Shown: positions 38,394 through 51,700, counted from the first letter of the stretch. The stretch is DNA of 64,000 nucleotides from Spirodela intermedia (GCA_902729315.2 LR746279.1:4018964-4082963), one strand, 5' to 3'. Translations and numbers: made by a program. Notes: generated by a model from the letters alone, not told the origin.

Positions 38394-39480
38394 TTGGTTC
38401 AAAAACTTAAAAGTTGGCATCCAATAGTTGTAAGTGTTCTTCTTTGTCATGAGTCTGCACAGAGGTGCTCTGGGAATGGGATCGGATTCGTGGAGATCTA
38501 TTCAGGGAAAGAGGACAGCACGCTAATAGTTGTAAGATATCTATCACCCACACATTCTTTTCAGCTCTCTGTTTCTGCATCAAACAGAATGGTCTCTATC
38601 TCATCAGGTTCTCTGTTTTTCTCATCTCGAAAGAGGACACGCTCATTCCAAACAGACTTGCAATGCTTGCTGGAGGTTGTCAAGACTTGCAGCTCCTGAG
38701 AATATTGCTGAGCCATTATGAGGAGAGAAGACACTGTCCTTCCCCCATTCGTCACTGAACTTCTGAGCTGAATTGTCTGAGAGAGGGTGCAATGCTTGCT
38801 CATTTGCCTCCTTTTCGTGCACTTTGATCTAAGCTGACTCTCACTCTTTCTTTAGGCAGCAGCGCACGAGAAGCTCGTTCAGTCTAATACTATTGAGTGC
38901 GAGACGGACAGTCGATGTAAGTCTTTTGCTGATCTGGATGACCTTCTGTGCTCTTGCTATCTCTGACCGCCAGGCATACAAAAAGCAGCATCGCCTTCAA
39001 CGCTGACATTTATTCCCTCATGGTCATACGTTATTCCTATCTGCCCTAGGAGGAGGTCATACTTGATGATTGATCGGGGGCGCTTCATGAAGCGGCGGAC
39101 TTGGTCTTGTGGTGCAGCCATCTTCTGCAAGGAATGCAACCTCTGAGCGACGGGGGGAGACAAGATGTAAGCTCCGGGAAGACTGAGGAGATGGTCTGGA
39201 TGCTCTTGAGGCCGAGGAACTATGTGCCCTTCAGAACCTGCACCATCGTAGAAACTTGATGTATCTGCCAGGTAATTTCAGGGAGAAGACGGATGCTTTC
39301 TGGCACCACCGAGCAACCCAGCAGCTTCTCTGACGTCTCAATGTGATTTTGTGTCTGGCAGATGACTACACCGAGGGCGAAGACGTTGGGCTGCTGAGCA
39401 GCAGGCACGACTTCCATGCTGGCTGCGTTGGGAGATGCCTGACGGAAAAGAATGTGTCCCTGATCTGCGGGAACGCAGCC
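38394..39480 (-). other. Coding-like but unidentified segment
   Basis: Higher GC with several minus-strand open stretches (39220-39417 containing NVFALGVVICQTQN; 38957-39163 containing QDQVRRFMKRPRS; 38561-38803). They do not join into one frame without stops. It may be a decayed gene fragment, but no family was recognised. Confidence 0.3.
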
Positions 39481-40312
39481 TTCCCGCCCACTGTATGAAG
39501 ACCCCCAATCTCCTTCAACCTTACATGGCCCACTTGTAATTAGCTTCCATATATTTGGGGATTACATGATTCAAGTCACCGTGTCTAGTTAGTAGCCCTA
39601 ATAATTGGCTTATCTACTATGCAAAGCTTTCATATTCTTGGCCGAAAATATGTTAATATTGTGATAAGCATAGAGTAGAAGGTTGTGAGGATTTAAGCTG
39701 CAACCAAATATGTCAATTCTCAGCAGTGTTTTAGGGACATTTACGATGTTTGGTGCTATTGAGATATCACAACAAGGGTGGTGAGGTGTTGACTTATTAG
39801 AAAGCCATTTAGAGATGTGGTATGACTGACTCTTCCCTATAAAATGGAGGGTCCTACTAGCATGTTATTCACATTTTAAGTGAGGAATAGGTTGTTCTAT
39901 CCTTTAATAGTTTTCCTAGTAAGATTCCACTAAAACCTAGGAAATGTTTGTCTAAGTTTAAGGAATAATTCCTCTCCAAAAATAATATTTAGATGGTGGA
40001 AAATGGCCACGATCTAGGAAACGGTGATTATAATTACATGCTCTTTTCTTCCTGTGAGAGGGATAAACTCCATGAGTTTTAGTTGGAGTATATGATACAC
40101 CTTGAGGAAGGCCGAGAAAGTGTTCCACTTGACACTTAAGCAAAGCATATCGCTAATTGAACCTTGGGATACTAGATAGAAAGAGACAAAAATCTCATTG
40201 TCAAGGTGAATGTACACATAGTTTGTCTGGCGCTCCTTTGTATAGAAAGTCTATTATTCAGTGGTTGATACATGCACATTATTGTTATCAAGAAACAGTA
40301 GTTAGTGCATAC
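39481..40312. other. AT-rich DNA, nothing recognised
   Basis: No usable frame or motif on either strand. Confidence 0.5.
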
Positions 40313-40991
40313 TGATGAGTTAAGATTTGTAGTGTCATTATGTCTGCGCCTAACTGAATGAAAGTTAATCCAGAGTAAATATTTAATACTGATTCAAGCA
40401 AACTTAGTAGCCTGGGTAAGTCAAGTTGTTTCCTTCCGGAATTGTTGATTGATATTTATTTATTTGCTGATTAAGGTTGGTAAGAATCACCGAGATATCA
40501 TAAAGAAGAAGAAATTTAATGCAATAAGAGAAGAGAAAGTTTAGGTATCAAAACGAATTTATTCATATGTGAATGATGCCACACAATCAAAGTAATTGAA
40601 TAACTCAATCTAACATTAATCAAGATCTAATTTTTATCTAATGATATCCAAATCACAGATTACCTTGAAGCCAACCTAGTTGTCACTTTGGAGGCATCCA
40701 TTGGGGTCCATAGGAGAGAACCTTGTTCAGGGTGAGAAGTTAGAAGATTATTTGACAATGACCTTTAACTGCAAGATGTGGAACTTGGGACCTTTCGAAC
40801 CCTTTTAGCTCAACGAAAGCCTAAAGTTCCATTGAGAAAGGTTTTCATTGTTTGATACATAATATATATAGGACAATTCTCCTTTTTCTCTTCCTCACTT
40901 TAGCAAATAAAAATATTTCTTAAATCAATAGTTATGCAGCTCCCTTCGTATGTGGTTACCCAGAGATCTTCTCATGTACCTCTTGATAAGT
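40313..40991 (+). repeat. LTR-like dispersed repeat R2, copy 2
   Basis: Direct-orientation partner of 28716-29408; shares tgatgagttaagatttgtag at the start, gcaagatgtggaact and cgaaagcctaaagtt in the middle, and atgtacctcttgataagt at the end. Promoter-like atatatataggac near 40862. Confidence 0.6.
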
Positions 40992-41414
40992 CTTTTGACT
41001 GCTAGATCTAATCTACTTTTGTCTAGAAATCATGAGATTTTATGCAATACACCTTACATACAACCTTTTTTTAAAACATACATAGCTTAGCTTTTTGCAA
41101 CTACATGTAGGGTGAGATTACTGGGAATGTGCATGTAGTTGCATGACTGATGGCACACTTAAATAAAAATACAAGACAGTAATGTAACATGGGCTGTAGA
41201 TGAACCTCAAGTGTTAATGTACTCCAACTATTTAGAGAGAACGTGTAATTCCTCTAAACATTCAGTTCCCTATTGCACGGTTTAATCCTTTGTGTCCTTG
41301 GTTAAATAATCTTTGTATATCTTGGTATAAAAGGTGGATTTTGACCTTTGAGCACGGCAAAATTAGTTAGCCTTTCAAGAAAAAGAAATTGTCTAGATGT
41401 CTGGAGGTGGGTAA

Positions 41415-42031
41415 TGACACAGTAGTAATGTAAAAGATAATTAAATATAAGCTTGAATCCAATAAACTCAAATCTCTGAATTCAAAGATTCAGAGTCTTC
41501 AACCCTTGAATCCACAAGAGAGTTCCTTAATTCACAAGCAAGAGGGAGAGGTTCTCACAGTAGAGAAAACGGATTCAACTAAAAAGGTTTATTCCTTTGG
41601 TTATAATGGGGACCTTCATATCAGCCTAAAAGGAGGTACAGCATTACCCAAAAAGAAGATTCTAATAGATCTTAGGGACAGAGTCTGACTAAGTCTGAAA
41701 TGACTTAAAATAGACTCTGATAGAATTAGATCTTAGCCAAAATTTTTAAATATACTCTGACAAAACCCAAAGAAAACTCTGGCCGTGAGAAGATCTAAAT
41801 ATACTATGACAGTCAGAGATTCTGAACAGATCCTAGATACAGACTGAACCACATTCAATTCTCTTATAATAGGAATGAAAGATAAATTACCTTGTAAAAA
41901 TGAAAGGACAAAAAGTCAGCTAAAATTCGAACCTACAGCCCACCGGTGACATATGTGGGCTCTTTTTCTTTTACTTTTCACTTTTTGGCCCAAATTCGAA
42001 GTTGACACTTCAACTTATGTCTTGGTCTACA
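41415..42031 (-). mobile_element. Solo LTR of the gypsy B family
   Basis: On the plus strand it runs from tgacacagtagtaatg to ctaca, matching the full length of the LTR at 31661-32328. No pol sequence adjoins either side and no clear target duplication was seen. It is an old solo LTR. Confidence 0.8.
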
Positions 42032-44706
42032 GCAGACAGTGAGGTCCCAACAGCTACATTTAGCTATCAGATTTGTGCCCTTTTTTTCATATCCACCTGT
42101 TGCGGCGGGATACAGAACGAATTCGGCTTTTAGTAGATCCTCCCGCCTCAGTCTCTCTTGCCAAGTTCCTTTCTTTCGCTCTCTCTCTCTCTCTTTCTCT
42201 TTCTCTCTCGGTCTCTGCCCGCTCTGTGGCAGTCCCAGCAGCATCCCCTTGTTTCTTCTCTTTCATTCTTCTTGTGGTTCCGGTGAAGGATTGTTCTGGT
42301 TTTCCTTTTCCGACTCCCAAGAAGCGAGTGACAGAGCATGGTGGTGAATGGCAGGTTGACAACAGAGGAGTTTCCGAGCCACCTGCTCGCATGGGGGATA
42401 TGAAGACTGGCGCAAGATTCTCGGTGCAGCATGGGCAGGCCTTCCAGTGGTGCGCATCTTTCTTTGCCGATACTTTTCTCTCTTGCACTCCCACACGCCC
42501 TCCTATCGTCCTTCCACTGCTCAGAGAGAGACTTGTCCTTGCCTCGTGAGCCTCTTGTTCCATTCCCCCTCTCCGTGTCTCTCCGAGAAAGAGCAATTCT
42601 GCTCCCATGGGAGAAAAAAAAAACCTGGCTGTAATGGGTAGCACTTTTAGAGTTTGAGATGTCCAGGTTGTCTGATTTCTTATTTTTTCCTTGTACCCAT
42701 TAAACTCGTATGTGCGTTTTATTCAATAAGATGCCTAAACGACTGCAACCTCTTTTTCTGCGAAGCAGCATTGATCACTAAAAGCATTTTATTCAAGAGG
42801 ATTTTTTAAATTTTATAGTTTCTAATTTGAATAATTTATCATTTGTAATTGCATACGTAAGTATCATTAGACAAAAATCTGTTTCCACGCAAACTTTTAT
42901 TTTTAGGGGTGTTCACATCATCTGGACAGCATCACTCAAATATCTAAATAGACTTTTCTTTTTCAGAAATTTTTAAATTTTAGTTAGTATTTTAAAATCT
43001 TATTTATTGAGAAATTAATATATTCATAGTAAAATATTTTAAGAAATCTAAAAATTGGTATTTTATAGTTTGATAAACTGAAATTTTATATGATTTATTA
43101 TACACTATTTTTTTTGTCAAATTCCCACCCATTCACCACCCTCACTTTTTTGAGAACAAAGGGAACAACATAATGAAGATTAGAAATAAACACCAACACT
43201 TACTACATTGATCTTTGACAACATGAGGAAGGTGAGGGAATCTTAGTTTGGAGAAAGTACTGACAGACTGATCACAGCTGAAAAAATAATAGGGGCTAGT
43301 GAAGCTCAGAATAAGCAGCATAAAAAAAGGAGGATAATGGCCAATGTCGTTGGTCATTGCCAACCTGTCATGTGAGGACGAAGGGAAAAAGGAACAAGCC
43401 GTGATGTGAAATTTGATTTACTAGTCAAAAGACGCAAATCACACATGTGAACAATTCAAGAGAAGGGACAAGATCATGTGAAGTCGTAGCCCAAGATTAA
43501 ATGGATCATGCATAAACTCAAAGGAAGTGGCCCAATACAAGGATGGTATGAAGCGGTCTAAAAATGGCCAACATCCAACTACTAACAAGCAACAGCCTAA
43601 GCCCACTAGCAAAAAGAGAAGAGGGAATTGCTGTGTTACCACCTGGTTATCTTTCAGCATTTTTTTCCTTTTTATTCAGATTGCTGTGTATCTAGATAAC
43701 CTTGAAAGTAGATAGGAATTGTATAACCTGGTTACGTGCTCTTTTGAAAGTAGATACGAATTGCTGTGCATTCTTTCTTCCTTTGAAAGAATAGCATTCG
43801 CAGCTTGGAACTATTAAGCCCACAATTGGCTTTTCTTGAAATAATTTAGAGATACGATTTGGGTTGCTTTAAAATATTTGAGTCGACAGTGACAACAGTT
43901 ATTGTGTAGAGCACTAAGCATGTGAAGATCTTTTCATACTGCCCAGGTAAGTGTCATGCATGCAACTGAAAGGATTGGCAATATGAACACACTAACATTT
44001 GAACTCAAATGTAGTGGATGGAACAAAATTTGAATGGAGAGGCACCGTGACTTCTGGGTTGTATATTATGTGCCAGAAACTTTAGCTTGTTACTGGCTGC
44101 AAGCCTTTGCTTTTTAAACATTATTATGTTTTCTGGAGAAAAAAAACTGACATTTCACTCAATAATCTATTTTTGAGTATGTGTCTTTGTTCTTCTTAGG
44201 AATCTTGATTGTCACGTCCGTTAGAGGGTTCTTATAAAATCTCATGAAGGTGGATAGTGTTCTTTGAGGTAGTTTACTTTCATGCTAGACCGTTTTTCTT
44301 TGCTATGCTAAAAAAAATGGAAATTGTGAGGTGGGCAGTAAAAAAAATAAAACTGCCATAAGAAATTAATGTACCCAGAATGGAAAAAATCATTGAAAAT
44401 GTCTGCTTGTAGAAAAACGGATATCTAGCTTTCTGAGTGATGCCCCTTGTGTACGTACCTGTTTGCTTGCAGTTCTTCTTTTTGGAGCCCAGAGTGGGAA
44501 GTGGATCATCATCTGGGCTTTGGTCACTTTTTTTTGTTTTGATGTCGAATATCCTAGACTGTATTAGAATGTCTTTTTACATAGTCTGCTGAATATAGTG
44601 GTAGAAAAAAAATTATTCCAAAAATCTCCTCCAAAGCGAGGTCAATTCCCTTTGTTGACATTCTTTCCGATAATTTTCATCTCTTCAAAAATGCACGCTG
44701 TTGCAG
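42032..44706. other. Intergenic or unassigned intronic DNA
   Basis: 42040-42640 is GC-richer with a CT microsatellite (42177-42210) and long overlapping frames on both strands, none recognised. It could be the 5' part of the gene whose last exon may lie at 44707. 42770-43110 is very AT-rich. 43380-43800 shows nothing identifiable. Confidence 0.35.
42177..42210 (+). repeat. CT-rich microsatellite
   Basis: Imperfect (CT)n with TTTCT interruptions; it is the source of the Arg/Glu-rich frames on the minus strand. Confidence 0.9.
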
Positions 44707-44860
44707 GATCATCATCACCGATGTTCTAGGTTGGGACATACAGTTCAAATTCTACCATCGGTTGTGTGACACACTGTTCTTGACCAGCACGTTCCTCTCT
44801 CTCCTCTTGATCTCTGCTCACTACTTGTCTCGCCAGGCAGATAAGCACCCAATCAATTGA
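44707..44860 (+). CDS. Possible last exon of an unidentified membrane protein gene
   Basis: Directly after ttgttgcag (acceptor at 44706), a frame of about 50 codons runs to TGA at 44858-44860. It contains [20 protein letters not shown], then a hydrophobic stretch [17 protein letters not shown] that could span a membrane, then a short polar tail RQADKHPIN. The codon choice and compact hydrophobic-then-basic layout look like a genuine C-terminus. I recognise no family and could not find preceding exons with confidence; 42.3-42.45 kb is the only candidate upstream. It may be a gene remnant. Confidence 0.35.
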
Positions 44861-46750
44861 TCGAGTGCCTCATGCACATATTCATGTGGCTTCCATTCAA
44901 GTGTCAAATGAATATCATACGATAATTGTTCCCCTGTCCTCGCCCCCCTCAGTCTGGCTAGATTTTGTTCATGTTTATTCTCAGAGCTTCCAAGCATTCT
45001 GATATCAGGCTACCGAGTATCTTGTGTTGTGGAATGCCAGAGACTGATAGAACCCTGTGAATCGACTGGAGCTCTTGTCTGATCCGGAGTTCGAGGTGGT
45101 GGTGAACAAGATGGTTTATTATTTCTTAGTGTAATTGGAAGATGCGACCATGTTGTGGAGGTGAGAAGTTGCAAGGCTGCTCCCTCTCTCTCAAAGATTT
45201 ATATTGACATTCCTCTATTGTCATTTTTCTCTCACATAGTGTCTGTGTAATTTCATTTCCTATGTCCTCATCTTTCCAATTGGAACTCTAAACCCAAGGA
45301 AGGAGAGACAAATATCCTATTTAAAAAAGACAACAAAATACATTTATGATTAAACTAATATTTTCAAAACCGAAGGAAAATACATTTTTTTGGTTGAGTG
45401 TATGTTCTCCTCTTGTGAACATTAATAGACAAAGATATTGTGGAATGTCAACGCTATTAAAAATCAGATGCAGCTTCATTTCTGTTATATTTTGCATCGA
45501 GCTGAATTTGTATCAACTCTGCCACCATCTGGTGGACATTAAATTAGGGCATTTCGAAAACAGAGTCTCCACATATCTGAATTTTTTTTCCACTGGATCA
45601 GTATGCCTATTTGAACAACTTGTGGTGGACATCTACAGGTTTTCATTTCTCTGCAGAATTTTATAATTTTTCTCATCCATACTTGTTTGTAATTAACATG
45701 TTAATGACATCTACTTGTTTTAAATATAAGTTCTGCGAATTGAAATCAGTAGTTCAAAAGTACCTTCAATATATCACATATTTATCATCCATAAACTTCA
45801 TGGCTTTTTGTTGATCCCACTATGGGAATGGGAAGCTAGAAGTATCTTGCTTGTGCCTGCGAGCAATATGTTTAACCAAAAAAACCCTCAGGAATCTCAA
45901 AGCCTTATGTGCATAAACCTATTTATGACCCGAATTAATAAACTTAACTCTAAAAGTTCTTAAAGCAATCGTTTCTGAACATCAAAAGGGAAAATTCCAA
46001 GAATATATCTCAACAAAGAAAACACAGAGAATATTTTAATGGAGCACAAAACATAGGGAGAAGAATGTGAGAATAGTTTTTCCAACATGCAGGCAACCTG
46101 CATCAAAAAAATTGCCAACATGTTCTTTTGCATTGATACATTGAAAGGTGATCGTGGTAGGGGAGAGAGACGCAATGCTAGGAAATGTCTAGTAGATTAT
46201 TTGGGAGAATAAATTATGAGCACAGAATTTCAAGAAACTATTGACTCCTCAGTGTATGTTCCTTTCTTGTGAACAATAATAGACAAATATATATTGTGGA
46301 ATGCGGATATTCTGAAGAAAAATTAGAATTACTCAAAGTGAAACAGAATGTGAAAGCTTGATTTTAACAACATGTGCATTTTAATTTTCTGCTGTATTTT
46401 GTCTAGTGCTCAAATATGAGGTCTAAGAATTTCGATTCCCCTCATGTGAGTAAAATAGTCACAAACATTTACACTGAATCTGATAATGGATTGAAGCCAC
46501 TTCTGAAATGATTAAAAGATGACTTCCTTTATGGGAGTCAGTTGAAGATGAAGTGGACACTGCATAGAAGATCAATAGATTGCATAACGACAAGTGCATC
46601 CAGTTACTTGGATTCACCCACCCAAAGATTTCCTTGTATTCCATGAGAGAAGGAAGAAAAAATCTCGTTCCTAGTGGATTCTGCAAATAGTTTACCACAT
46701 AATTAGCAATCTTAGGGTTGATTCTCAAGAATGGTGAAAACAAATATTGA
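44861..46750. other. AT-rich DNA with one short duplicated block
   Basis: A ~60-base block with cttgtgaaca(t/a)taatagacaaa and attgtggaatg occurs at 45399-45462 and 46250-46312, suggesting two decayed copies of one repeat. No gene recognised. Confidence 0.45.
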
Positions 46751-47610
46751 TTAATTTTTACTTTTTCTAACGCAAATACTACTTAAGAGAAAAGAACAAA
46801 TGAAATAAGATGAGAGAAATGATAATATTCCCCTAATTACTTTCATAAATTTATTTCTCTGATTTAGCTCTAGATAGTTAGAAAGAAGGTTTTAATAGTG
46901 AGATGATTAAATCAACAATAACAACAAATAATTTAGTTATTATGAATTGAAAAGATTTGAAGGGTGATTGTCAATAAATTTCTTCTAAGAGTAAATTATG
47001 AAATAATTTAGATAATGTTTTAAAATAATTAAAACTATGATTAAAAATTGATTGGAATCTAGAAACACATTAGTTGTTAATCAAGAGTAAATTAAAATAA
47101 TTAATTTTAAAACTATAGTCAGACTTTTCTGTAAATCACATAAAATATGATCTCTCTAATCAATGTTGTCAGGCAAAGAATAAAAAGACATAAAATAAGA
47201 TTATAATAAAAAATTAAAACACAATACTCTGTTGGTCACAACCATGTTGATTATAAAACACAATACTCGTTTGCCCTCATCATAACAAATTCACAAAAAA
47301 TCATTTTTTTTATAAAATTCCTTTAAGTTTAAATAAAATATCAATTATTAAATTTATTTTACAAAACATCTCATGTTGGAATTTTTAATATTAAAATTTC
47401 ATATTTAACCAATGTAACTCACAATCACATTTAACCTTTTATTTTCAAATAAATATCAATAAATCAGTGTAAATACATAAAACTTTGTTTTCCTGAAAAT
47501 ATATATCAATATGTATTTTTTAAAAAATATACCATAAACATTGATAAAATTAGGCATCTTAATTATAGAATTAAGAGAATTATCAAGCATGTCTAGCTAA
47601 GCATCAAGAC
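46751..47610. other. Very AT-rich tract, no gene seen
   Basis: Long runs of A/T with scattered short words; no frames or repeats recognised. Confidence 0.6.
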
Positions 47611-47619
47611 TTGTAGTGG

Positions 47620-48460
47620 AGGATGAGGATGGACAAGTCATACGCCGCCTATAAAACTAGTTCACCTATGAGTTGAGGGAGCGGTTTCAACCCACAACCA
47701 GTTATTGTATGGTAAGGATGTCTCTTCAACAGTTCATCTAATGGGGACTATATGAAAAACTATGAAGAGGTTCTCTTTAGTCATCCTCAACATCAAGAGT
47801 ATGTTAGAAAAGGATAAGGTAGTCATCATTAAGGTGCTCATCACCTCAAGTCAACAATGGCAGGTTCAAAAGTGCTCATTGACTTGCAAAGCTTTGAAAC
47901 TTTTGAGATGTCAAGAGAGGCAAATAGCAAAAGATCTAAGGAAGGAACACAAGATGGCTGCAATACCATCGTACAACAACTACCAAGGGTCAAGGAGGAC
48001 TCAAGATGGCTGCAATAGCCATGCAAGGGGACAAAGGTCTAAACTCTTGTCCCCTTGCAAAAGACTGCACTTGAGGAAGGACTGCCCAAAGTGAGCTGTA
48101 AACATGATGACAACACAACAAGAAGTGGAGGAGTGTACACCAACTCTAAACCCCCTATATGTTCTAGGTGTATAACGACAACATCAAGACTAGGTGGATC
48201 AACAGAGATCACCATCAGCGATCAAACTATGCTTGCAATGGTCAATAGTGGGGTGACCCACAACTTCTGCTCAGAGAGGCAACACATATATGGGCCTAAT
48301 GTTATCACAAAGAGACAGCCAAAGGAAGGTCATCAACTCATTGGTGGCACGTACCCCTCTTGTTGGTTGGCCAACTCCCTATTTTATCTCCAGAGTAAGG
48401 AGGGCAAAGCAGGACCCTATGTCTGCCCTCTAAGTGGGAGAAAAGTGGAGGTGGGGTGAA
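47620..48460 (+). pseudogene. Ty3/gypsy gag-protease relic
   Basis: A gag segment at about 47640-47830 (ELRERF-like block, then FSLVILNIKSMLEKDK at 47768-47815) is followed at 48200-48290 by a retropepsin-like block, MLAMVNSGVTHNF. Here the catalytic Asp of the DSG motif is Asn. Stops and frameshifts separate the parts, and reverse transcriptase is absent. On the opposite strand from gypsy element B and probably a different family. Confidence 0.75.
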
Positions 48461-48469
48461 GAAGACCCC

Positions 48470-49960
48470 CTCAACATTGTCTTGATGCTAGATGAAGGGC
48501 TTGCAGGAGTGCAGACAGCAGGTGCGGTGCTCACCGGAGAGTGGGCTCTGATGGGGGAAGGATGTCACAACCCTAACTAGTGGTATTCCAGCAGCAGAAT
48601 CTCACCACATGCCTAAAGAGTAGGCACATGCATGCATAGGTGTGCACACGCAAGAGCAGTGGTATGCATAGATGTAGGACATGGTGCCGGCACGGCATGG
48701 CATGGTAGGACAGTGCAACCAGGCACACGGAAACATAGGCAGGTGCGGTGCAACATGGCGGAACAGGCTGGTGTCAACACTTGGAGCCCACCACTCCAAC
48801 CACTCCCATTCCTACGTGAGGCCCACCACTCCCATTCCTTCCCTAATTTCTCCCTCCTGCTCCCACTCTACCCTAGCTCCCACAACCCCCCTACTCTGCT
48901 CTCCCTCCGATGACCTTGTGATGATTATAACAAACCCCTCTCCATATCATTCCCTCGCTTCACGCTCTTCACAGGTGGGGCTGAGGGCTCCAGCGTTTAG
49001 AACCCACAACACCCCCCTTCCCCCCATAGACCTGTTAGGCTAGGTGGGTCAAGAGGGCACTGAGTACATGGCAGGCATGTGGCACCAGAGAGCGCCCTCA
49101 CTAGGGTGCCGACACATATGTGAAAGATGCGTGGTGAGCACAGCCTCCTTCTCCCTCACCCCGTATGATGTAGGGGGCAGGTAGAGGACCCCCCATCCAT
49201 TCTCCCCTCAGATGACCTACTGATGCTCGAGGCACACACCAAACCCACCTCCCCCCACTTCACTAGTGGGCAGGGGGCTCTTTGGCCCTGATTTCTCCCT
49301 CCCCTTGTGCCCCCACTCGGGTGATTCTGGCGGCAGACGCAGCCCCCCTTCTCCCCTCTGGTGACCTTGTGACAGTCAGTAGGTTCCCACACCACCCAAC
49401 CCTCAAACCCCTCTTGGGCGAGGTGGGTCAACACAACACGGCACAGAGCGGCCTGGTGTTGGCGGGAGCAGCGGCTAGGTATGACATGGTTGGCAGTACA
49501 TCGCAAGCACGCAGCACCAGTGAACACCTTCACTGGTACGGGGTATGGTGTAGTCAGTCACACAGAGATTCATGTACGCGAGGCGACATGACAGGAATGG
49601 GCTGGTGTCAGCACGCGAAGGCACAAGTTGCCATCGTATGTGCGGCAGATGAGCGATGTGCAGCGTAACTGCCACGGTGCTGTGGGAGGGATGTAACCGT
49701 GGAAGCGCACCCATGAGGGAGGACGAGGCAACACGTTGGTGTGCTGCAGATCGGGGATCCATGGGGTTGCTCGTCAGACCCTGGATGAGGCGCCGACCAC
49801 ATGACAATTGTTTCCCCAAATTTCTCTCTCCTCGTGCTCCCTCCACCTTCCCTGCACTCAGATCACCTTCGCTCCTCGTGCCCTAACCTTGTGACAGGAG
49901 AAGACCACGCACAGCTGTCCACGGCTTCGATGCCGACCACAGATCCGACACGTGAGCTGC
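48470..49960. repeat. GC-rich degenerate tandem array, unit roughly 450-500 bp
   Basis: Recurring blocks: a ctaatttctccctcctgctccc-like block at 48844, 49290 and 49816; (ccctc)(c/a)gatgacc(t)ttgtga at 48905, 49205, 49358 and 49860-49895; and a catggcaggcat...gcaccag block at 49068 and 49484. Copies are strongly diverged. Much higher GC than either flank. Long frames occur on both strands but none is recognisable. Confidence 0.5.
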
Positions 49961-50761
49961 AAGAGGAGCCGAAGAGCAGCATGAAAAGAGCCCTGATGGC
50001 AATGAGAATGCAGCAACCTGTGGAAATAAGAAGCTTAAATCACAATAGAAATACGAAAGAGGACTGAGCAGAAATCACAGTAAGAGAAGAGAGAAGGGGC
50101 GAGAAAATGGCGAATGCAAGAGAAAAAAAGAAATCGGCAAGACAATAAAACGATGGAATTACGAAGTATGGAAAAACTTGGTAAAAAGATACCAGTGGAA
50201 GTTGAGCCCATGCTGATGTGTTTGGAAACTCGAGCCAGTCTTTGTATGGACTTGGTAAAAAGATACCAGTGGTATTATGTGCTTGATGGTATTTTTTCCC
50301 TTGCATCTACAAAAAAAATTAAACGATAAGAATTATAAACAAGTTTAAAATAATTTCAGGACAATAAACTATTAAGAAAACGAAATTAAAGTAGATTAAA
50401 AATTAAAAATTCTACTTTGACACGGAATTGAGGTGAACTAATGAATTTGTAATTGATTTTTGATGAATAAATCCATTCTGCAAACAAAGATAGGACTAAT
50501 CTAAACTTAAAAATGACAACCATCATTAATTCTTTTTAGTGGACCAAGCTTTGACCAAATCATCTGAACCCTAATTACAGTTGTTGCAAATATTTCATTT
50601 GTAATTGAGAGGGACCATTTTCCGTAATTTCTTTTATTTCTTTCCTTAAAGTTCTAGTTCACCAATCTTGATGGAGGAGAGGGTTGGTGTTGTACAAGCA
50701 ACGTCTAGTAAATCTTTAACAGTTTGCTTTTTTTGCTTTGGACTAACATAGGTTTTTACCT

Positions 50762-50935
50762 TAATCCATTGAAAAAATGTTAGTTACATATCCCCACTCT
50801 CAATCTGTGATCAGTACCTGATTTCTTTCTATGATCACTCCTTTTCCTCTCTCACCCATAATCCATTGAAAAAATGTTAGTTACATATCCCCACTCTCAA
50901 TCTGTGATCAGTACCTGATTTCTTTCTATAATCTA
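50762..50935 (+). repeat. 97-bp tandem duplication
   Basis: Units start at 50762 and 50859 (taatccattgaaaaaatg); the first ~75 bases are identical apart from one change. Confidence 0.92.
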
Positions 50936-51606
50936 CTCTTCCCATCTCTCAGTTCCAACATTATAAGGTTTCTCCATTAAATCAATTATCTTTGCCAGCA
51001 TTATTCCATAACTCACTTGTCAGCTATAATAGGCATAGAAACACTCCATACGGAAAAGCAAATGGTCAGTTTGGTACTAGAGTCATTAGAGGATGCTAGA
51101 AAACCTAAAGATAAATAAACACCCCCTTAAATGAAGAATTACCTGGGCCACAATGCACTGATCACAAAACACTAATTGGCAGTGGGCTGATCCCATGATA
51201 CTACATTTCAATATCAGTCATTACACTTCTTTGGGCTTTGTTTTTTATCTGCACTGAGGCCACTCTTGCATCCCCACTTACTGTAATCTCTTTAGGCATT
51301 AGTGACACATACACAAGGAAGTCAATCATATGACCTATGTTACATATGCCTATTAATTAATATCATGAGAAAACTTTCTATTCTGTTGTATCTCATGAAA
51401 TCACATTTAATTATTTATATACTAGTGGAAAAATGAGTTCATATCTTCCTGAGATCATTTCTAATCTTTTGGTGGTACTCATAGGAATTCGAATTCGGAC
51501 TAATAATGAGTGACAATCTCATGTTTAAAGGTAACATAAATCATTACTAAATCTATTTACCTCATACATGCCTCAGATTCAATGTATGAAGGGTGCATTT
51601 TATCTC

Positions 51607-51700
51607 AATTGTGCAAACACTCAAGAATGTTTGTAGGGATATATCAATGCAAACAAGAATTGTGCAAACACTCAAGAATTGTGCAAACACTCAAGAATTT
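51607..51700 (+). repeat. Short repeat, three copies
   Basis: aattgtgcaaacactcaag occurs at 51607, 51658 and 51677; the last two are adjacent. Confidence 0.9.

Noticed and set aside
42087-42644. Arg/Glu-rich 185-codon minus-strand protein
   Set aside because: Its charged core is the CT microsatellite read backwards; the remainder matches nothing I know.
46459-46743. Possible gene on the minus strand (94 codons)
   Set aside because: No motif, no splice context and a region of ordinary AT-rich DNA.
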